From Nitrososphaerales archaeon TH526 (GTDB lineage: Archaea > Thermoproteota > Nitrososphaeria > Nitrososphaerales > Nitrososphaeraceae): a DNA stretch of 10,161 bases. The notes below the pieces were generated by a model. That model was not told the DNA's origin. It was given only the letters and a program-made list of their open reading frames with translations, and did no database searches. The stretch covers positions 1-10,161 of the forward strand of contig JAATVR010000724.1 in NCBI GenBank assembly GCA_014523665.1, written 5' to 3'. Each line of letters starts with the position of its first letter. The first letter of the stretch is position 1. Both the position numbers and the translations under genes were made by a program. Positions 6,829 to 10,161 of this stretch are shown here, in pieces.

Positions 6829-7288
6829 ATGATCTATTATTGCGTCAAGGAGATGAGGAGGAATACAACGGTCTTTTAAGCAGTAACGGGCTAATAATTA
6901 ATATGGAATATGGAAATTAAATTGTAAGAGATAAACTCCAAATGGCAAATGATCAGTTCAAGAATGCTGGAATACCAGTTAGACATCAGTGGCAACTATG
7001 ATAATGATGATAACGGCGGGGCAGCAGCAGCAGCAGGCAATAATTAGTCTGAACGGGCAAAAGCACACAAACCGAATCCCCTATTTTTTACAAAATAAAG
7101 GTCACCTCATGTCACTCCTAGGACTTGAGTTGTGTTTTAACCATAATTATGATTGCAAAATAAGACGTTTTAACTAGTCTCTTATATTTGAATAGCAAAA
7201 AGCCAACCAGCAAGTACAATTTTTCAGCAAGCTAATGTTCTTTAATCTGTACTATGACATTAAGGTGTTGCTAAGTGATTGATTTGGA

Positions 7289-7741
7289 TTGGCTAAGACA
7301 ATAATACTCGTAATCTCTGGTATAATAGTAATAGTTTCAGTAGTATGGTTAGCAACGGGTCTCAATGATGTCTTTGTTGCTCAGCGAGAGGCAGATGAAG
7401 CACATACGGATGTTGAACACGCATAAAGGGAAGTTGACCAGGCACAAGCAGAACTAGACCAAGAAGTAAATGATACAGTTGCTCAGCGAAATATAGATGA
7501 AGCACGTAGGGCCGTTGAACAGGCACGACTAGACGCTGAACAGGCGCGACTAGAGGTTGAACAGGCACAAAGGGAACTAGACCAAGCAGTGAATGAAGAA
7601 GTTCCAAAACTAAGAGAATGCATAAATGCTAACGGCTATGACGCATGTAGAAATGCAACGATTGATCGGTGTGTATCACAGGGCGAATATTCACTTAACG
7701 AATGTACAAAAGCATTTGAATTATTTGAGAAGGAATTATAA
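7289..7741 (+). pseudogene. Membrane-anchored coiled-coil protein interrupted by one nonsense codon
   Basis: One frame runs from a TTG at 7289 to the TAA at 7739-7741, broken only by a TAA at 7424-7426. Residues 3-22 form a hydrophobic anchor (KTIILVISGIIVIVSVVWLA). A long coiled coil follows, built from repeats such as VEQARLD, AEQARLE and VEQAQRELDQ; the DNA shows near-identical 21-bp units from about 7514. The C-terminal part carries four cysteines (RECIN, DACRN, DRCVS, NECTK) and ends EKEL. The stop falls where the related repeat has CAA: 'gaacacgcaTAAagggaa' against 'gaacaggcaCAAagggaa'. One C-to-T change therefore explains it. The protein was presumably exported and membrane-tethered. 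It could be a recent pseudogene, a sequencing error or, less likely, a readthrough gene. The start is uncertain because no SD is visible. Confidence 0.65.
7514..7573 (+). repeat. 21-bp coding repeats in the coiled-coil gene
   Basis: Two full units (7514-7534 and 7535-7555) and most of a third match the form gttgaacaggcacgactagac, encoding seven-residue heptads of the type (V/A)EQARL(D/E). Heptad-length units are what a growing coiled coil would be expected to show. Confidence 0.7.
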
Positions 7742-7765
7742 GGGAAGGAGAAGGTTCATTCAAAT

Positions 7766-7802
7766 CTATAAAGAACTTAAGGTACTAGTGGGGCAATAGG
7801 AG
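7766..7802 (+). promoter_or_regulatory. TATA box and SD for the 66-aa gene
   Basis: CTATAAA at 7766-7772 predicts a transcription start near 7796. AGGAG at 7798-7802 follows, 9 nt before the ATG at 7812. This gives a very short leader with an SD close to its 5' end. Confidence 0.45.
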
Positions 7803-7811
7803 TAAAGACAT

Positions 7812-8012
7812 ATGTCATTTAGGAAGAAAAAGAGACCCAAATTGATAGACGACTTTCCTATCTCCAATTCGGCGTTTATGTATATTGATAATAGAAGGAA
7901 TTCAACCAGGGAGCCTTTGTATGAAACATTAGATAGGATACTAGAACAACATGAAAGATTAACTAGTGAAAAGAAAGAGTTAGACGAAGAAGAAAAGCAG
8001 GACCTGAAATAA
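7812..8012 (+). CDS. Small charged protein of unknown function, 66 aa
   Basis: The gene has a good SD and a TATA box at fitting distance, so it is probably expressed. The N-terminus is basic (MSFRKKKRPKL), a short possible strand follows (AFMYIDNRR), then helices (REPLYETLDRILEQHERL) and a strongly acidic/lysine tail (SEKKELDEEEKQDLK). The order strand then 'REPLYETLDRIL' helix faintly recalls ribbon-helix-helix antitoxins, but the match is too weak to assign. No partner gene is adjacent. Confidence 0.6.
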   Translation: MSFRKKKRPKLIDDFPISNSAFMYIDNRRNSTREPLYETLDRILEQHERLTSEKKELDEEEKQDLK

Positions 8013-8017
8013 CTATT

Positions 8018-8027
8018 CTATTTATTT
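8018..8027 (+). promoter_or_regulatory. TATA-like box for the exported FxLYD-like gene
   Basis: ctatttattt has its centre about 30 nt before the ATG at 8053, consistent with a leaderless transcript. No SD precedes that ATG, which helps choose it over the internal ATGs at 8089 and 8092. Confidence 0.4.
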
Positions 8028-8052
8028 GCCGACAGAAAAATGGACATAGATA

Positions 8053-8631
8053 ATGATAAGAGGAAGAGCAACGAATGAACAAGAAAGAATGATGAGGGTC
8101 TTCTTGTCTGTTCTGGTTATACTATCACTACTCTTTACAACAATGATAACAATTGATGGGATACAAGCAACTACTTCTACTACTGGCAAACCACTAGAAG
8201 AACAGGCACAGGCAGATGACCCTGGAATTCAACCAGAAGATCGTTTCACCATAACTGACCCTAATGCAGGCAAGGGAATTCCACCTGTAAAAATATTAAG
8301 CCAACATTCTGAGTATGATAATGCTTTGAGTGGTGATCTACTACTTAGGATTAAAGGTGAAGTTATGAATCCCACTGGTGAAATATGTTGTGCTGGTAAC
8401 GATTCTGTATGGATAGTTGCCACATTCTTCGATGCGAATAACGAAGTTCTTGGAAGTAAAGTAGGTGTAATAGACTATAAACCTGGTATGAATCCAAAGC
8501 AGGTTTATCCATTTGAGATTGTCGCAGCGGATGTCTATGATATTCCCCTCGACAAACTTGCTACTTATTCTTTAGAAGTAGATTGGATGCCGCCGTCACC
8601 TTTACTATCTCAATCTTTACTATCTCAATAA
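8053..8631 (+). CDS. Exported FxLYD-like domain protein, 192 aa
   Basis: The N-terminus is a signal peptide or anchor: a charged n-region, hydrophobic core VFLSVLVILSLLFTTMITI (about residues 16-34) and a probable cleavage near IQA-T. A Thr/Glu/Gln-rich spacer follows. Residues about 95-180 fit the FxLYD/DUF3426-type immunoglobulin-like beta domain: LLLRIKGEVMNPTG, a WIVATFFDANNEVLGSK strand pair, then PGMNPKQVYPFEI and a final YSLEVDW. Such proteins sit outside the membrane of archaea and bacteria, with mostly unknown partners. The start could be the ATG at 8053 (fits the TATA spacing) or 8089/8092 (a more usual signal-peptide length). The last residues (PLLSQSLLSQ) come from a small tandem duplication in the DNA. 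This looks like a host-type gene rather than a replication gene. Confidence 0.75.
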   Translation: MIRGRATNEQERMMRVFLSVLVILSLLFTTMITIDGIQATTSTTGKPLEEQAQADDPGIQPEDRFTITDPNAGKGIPPVKILSQHSEYDNALSGDLLLRIKGEVMNPTGEICCAGNDSVWIVATFFDANNEVLGSKVGVIDYKPGMNPKQVYPFEIVAADVYDIPLDKLATYSLEVDWMPPSPLLSQSLLSQ

Positions 8632-8745
8632 GCCTCACCTATCTACCCATTGTGAAAATACGTCCCGACTAAGGACATTGCAACTACTTTTTAGTATTAG
8701 ATAACATTTATTGAACGTGGTTCTTTGAGGACGCAAGAGGCAGAC

Positions 8746-8779
8746 GACCAATAGACAATGCAGTTTACGCATTTTGGTC
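8746..8779. repeat. Bulged inverted repeat
   Basis: GACCAA (8746-8751) pairs with TTGGTC (8774-8779), and AATGC (8757-8761) pairs with GCATT (8769-8773). This gives an 11-bp stem with a 5-nt one-sided bulge and a 7-nt loop. It could be an RNA hairpin or a protein-binding site. Confidence 0.5.
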
Positions 8780-8943
8780 GCCCACCTTATAAACATTGAT
8801 TGAACCGTTAGGACCTAGAGTGATTTAAAGGTCTAACAGCCAGTAGTAATTATGAAACATATTATAAAACCATATTCTGTAAAGAAAGATTATTAATTTA
8901 AGGAAAATGAGTGAGGGAGACGTTGAAAGATGAAACATTTCAT

Positions 8944-8993
8944 AGGATAAGTAAGGGCAGGTCAGAGACAACGCAAGCGCCCTTACTTACCCT
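8944..8993. repeat. Long inverted repeat (14 of 15 bp paired)
   Basis: AGGATAAGTAAGGGC (8944-8958) pairs with GCCCTTACTTACCCT (8979-8993) with one A-C mismatch, around a 20-nt loop. The inner 11 bp are perfect. This is the strongest hairpin I found in the window. No T-run follows it, so it is not a typical terminator. Confidence 0.7.
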
Positions 8994-9027
8994 GTGCAGG
9001 AATCTATTTCCCATTGACGCCAACCTT

Positions 9028-9042
9028 ATTGGCTATGCCAAT
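9028..9042. repeat. Short perfect inverted repeat
   Basis: ATTGGC, a 3-nt loop (tat), then GCCAAT. An upstream GCCAA at 9019-9023 could pair alternatively with TTGGC at 9029-9033, so two exclusive hairpins are possible in a transcript. Confidence 0.45.
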
Positions 9043-9134
9043 TAGCAAAACAGGTATAAAATTTTGGAAAGTAAAATTATAGGAATAAAAAGGTAAAGAC
9101 AGTTATTCCTTTAATAAACTATCGCAGCTGCGTT

Positions 9135-9416
9135 ATGCGTTCATTAATGGAGAGGTTGAAAGAGGAAGAGGATAGACTAGACCAAGAATTAGAGGACAGT
9201 CACGGTATTTGAAAAGCGAATCCAGTTATACAAGAGATACCTCAAGAAGGTTTAACAGGGCTAAATAGGCTTATGTTATCAAATAAAAAGGAATGGAGTA
9301 TGTCACACTTATTATCATTTATAGAACATGACGATATAACCAATGAATCACTAGTGATAACTCGGACATTTGCGAGGAGTCAAACAGGATATAGTGCCCG
9401 TTCAGAACTATTGTAG
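9135..9416 (+). pseudogene. Doubtful broken plus-strand frame
   Basis: A 25-codon frame (MRSLMERLKEEEDRLDQELE and onward, acidic and helical) ends at a TGA at 9210-9212. The same frame then stays open for 67 more codons to 9416. A CGA-to-TGA change could have split one gene. A TATA-like tttaataaa lies about 20 nt upstream. However, the last 100 bp overlap the better-supported minus-strand exported-protein remnant, so at most one is real there. The upstream 25 codons could also be a stand-alone micropeptide. Confidence 0.22.
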
Positions 9417-9619
9417 TTGGGCTTTCATACTCAACCTCTAAACGAATATAATGCACATGCGTTGGTCTGCAGCTCTGAAGTAATCTGACTTGCTGTTTTC
9501 TCTTGTGCTTCAGCATAGTATTGCTGCTGTGGTGATGATGATACCGCTATTACGACCGTAGAGATTGTTAGCACTACCAGTACTAATGCTAATGTGAATG
9601 ATATTATTCCTTGGTTCAT
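9319..9619 (-). pseudogene. Exported-protein gene, apparently frameshifted
   Basis: From the ATG at 9619 the protein begins with a clear signal peptide: MNQGIISF, the hydrophobic core TLALVLVVLTISTVVIAV, then SSSPQQQYYAEAQEK. This first frame stops at 9431, after 62 residues. In an overlapping frame the sequence continues as LEVEYESPTTIVLNG and on to 9319, a stretch that reads like a normal beta-rich protein segment rather than a shadow. Joining the two near 9440-9470 needs a one-base shift. The joined product of about 100 residues would be a small secreted or anchored protein. Either this is a decayed gene, or the 62-aa product is real and the second frame is chance. No family was recognised. 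Confidence 0.5.
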
Positions 9620-9709
9620 AACCTTTTATTCTATACTTTTCATCTAATAGGCATTCACGACTTTTGTGTACAGGGATGATGTAATAAATAGCCTGTAATC
9701 TATTTCCTT

Positions 9710-9799
9710 ATGGCTGGTGGGTCCTCTTTCGAGGAGCAAGACAAAGCAGAACAGTGGAGGAAAACAAAGGCAAAGACAGCAGAAGATATGGAAAGTTAA
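9710..9799 (+). CDS. Possible small hydrophilic peptide, 29 aa
   Basis: The frame starts MAGGSSFEEQDKAEQWRKTK and ends in an acidic tail. It is highly charged and probably helical. A TATA-like taataaata at 9682-9690 is centred about 24 nt before the ATG, fitting a leaderless transcript; no SD is present. At this length chance is a serious alternative. Confidence 0.3.
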   Translation: MAGGSSFEEQDKAEQWRKTKAKTAEDMES

Positions 9800-9823
9800 A
9801 AAGACTTGATGAGGCCGACCATT

Positions 9824-10161
9824 TCAACGCTCGAAGACCGGGCATAAGAAATATTTTCCGCGGCTGCCACCTCTTCTATCTTCTACATCATCATGGCCTC
9901 CTATATAATACGACATAGAACAGGATTCCCTTTCTGCAGGTTGTCCAAACTGATAGATAATCCTTTTTTCGCTTCCACACTTTTCTAACCAGTTTAACAT
10001 ACGAATTCTAGTTTCCTCATCAGATAACCTTCTGATATTTACCAAGTATGGGGCTAAGACACGCCATACCCAACACTTCCGATAATCTTCGATAGGTGTG
10101 TAACAGTCTTTCAATCCACTGAATCCGGCCAGTAGCAGGTGACAGGTGCTATGGTCAGCCA
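9824..10161 (-). pseudogene. Remnant of a second primase (C-terminal domain), frameshifted and cut by the window edge
   Basis: The minus-strand frame below 10114 encodes IEDYRKCWVWRVLAPYLVNI followed by RRLSDEE and WLEKCGSEKR. This aligns without gaps to residues 292-334 of the intact primase (ISDNRKYCIWRILAPYLINV, RRFQDEK, WLEKCDSVKR). The preceding homologous part, GRIQWIERLL (primase GTISWIEKLL), lies in a different frame just upstream (about 10102-10131). Further upstream that frame has a TAG and a TGA. Downstream of KR the similarity fades, with a possible RKG..FY match in a third frame. The frame ends at a TGA at 9824. The copy is therefore a decayed relative, not a recent duplicate. 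It runs in the opposite direction to the intact primase and continues past the right edge. Confidence 0.75.

Larger units (their letters stand above)
6705..7288. other. Non-coding stretch with palindrome and short repeats
   Basis: No convincing gene is present on either strand. It contains a perfect 12-bp palindrome ACATGTACATGT (6749-6760), two tandem copies of the 9-mer ATGTCAATT (6811-6828), and a CAG-type triplet run (about 7021-7037). A short frame around 6989-7177 is low-complexity at its start and has no SD, so it is not called. The region lies downstream of the replication genes and is a candidate for control sites or an origin, but no diagnostic set of iterons is seen. Confidence 0.5.
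8632..9134. other. Gene-poor stretch with strong inverted repeats
   Basis: Only frames of a few codons are present. The stretch holds two long hairpin-capable inverted repeats (8746-8779 and 8944-8993), a smaller one at 9028-9042, and a pair of related short sequences: acatttattgaac (about 8704-8716) and acattgattgaac (about 8791-8803). A short T-run (8684-8688) could end the transcript of the preceding gene. No tRNA or recognisable RNA family is seen. Confidence 0.5.

Noticed and set aside
7021..7037. CAG triplet run as a functional repeat
   Set aside because: Only about five units; short microsatellites of this size occur by chance and slippage.
6989..7177. Plus-strand 62-codon frame with a poly-Q run
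   Set aside because: The start is low-complexity (ATG/ATA and CAG repeats), no SD or well-placed TATA box is visible, and the rest resembles no protein segment.
7362..7607. Minus-strand 81-codon frame rich in L, V, P and Q
   Set aside because: It is the complement of the repeated coiled-coil heptads on the plus strand; its repetitiveness is inherited and it has no domain logic.
1..10161. tRNA gene or CRISPR array as an integration target or defence locus
   Set aside because: I found no T-loop/acceptor-stem pattern and no regularly spaced direct repeats of 23-40 bp.

Overview
The window looks like an accessory region of an ammonia-oxidising archaeon (Nitrososphaeria, probably the Nitrososphaerales/Nitrosocosmicus side). 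The DNA is AT-rich. Several genes have archaeal TATA-like boxes about 25 nt before the start codon (leaderless transcripts), while downstream operon genes carry Shine-Dalgarno (SD) motifs. The protein types also fit: a zinc-ribbon integrase tail, a plasmid-type archaeal primase, Cys/His-rich small proteins and an FxLYD-like exported protein. The assignment is an inference from style; no taxonomic marker gene is present.

Left part (1-1266). The window opens inside a gene whose C-terminal tail looks like a thaumarchaeal tyrosine recombinase/integrase. It overlaps tail-to-tail with a minus-strand gene for a winged-helix plus zinc-finger protein of unknown function. A short divergent promoter region follows.

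Replication module (1267-5610). Six tightly packed plus-strand genes form a probable operon: a 52-aa ribbon-helix-helix/VapB-antitoxin-like protein, two small Cys-rich putative zinc proteins, a 662-aa AAA+ helicase-like ATPase with a C-terminal winged helix and zinc finger, a 151-aa orphan protein from very AT-rich DNA, and a 377-aa archaeo-eukaryotic primase. Neighbours overlap or are separated by 0-1 nt. Helicase plus primase next to an integrase suggests an integrated plasmid or similar integrative element that drives its own replication.

Middle (5611-8631). A 325-aa protein with a split zinc ribbon has its own leaderless promoter. A roughly 0.6-kb non-coding stretch with a palindrome and short repeats follows. 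Next come a membrane-anchored coiled-coil gene interrupted by one nonsense codon, a 66-aa charged protein, and a secreted FxLYD-like protein.

Right part (8632-10161). This looks like a decay zone. It has about 500 bp without a convincing gene but with two strong inverted repeats, a doubtful broken plus-strand frame, a minus-strand exported-protein gene that appears frameshifted, a possible 29-aa peptide, and at the edge a minus-strand remnant of a second primase. That remnant is clearly homologous to residues about 279-334 of the intact primase but is broken by a frameshift and stops. The simplest reading is a site that has received related elements more than once, one intact and one decayed.
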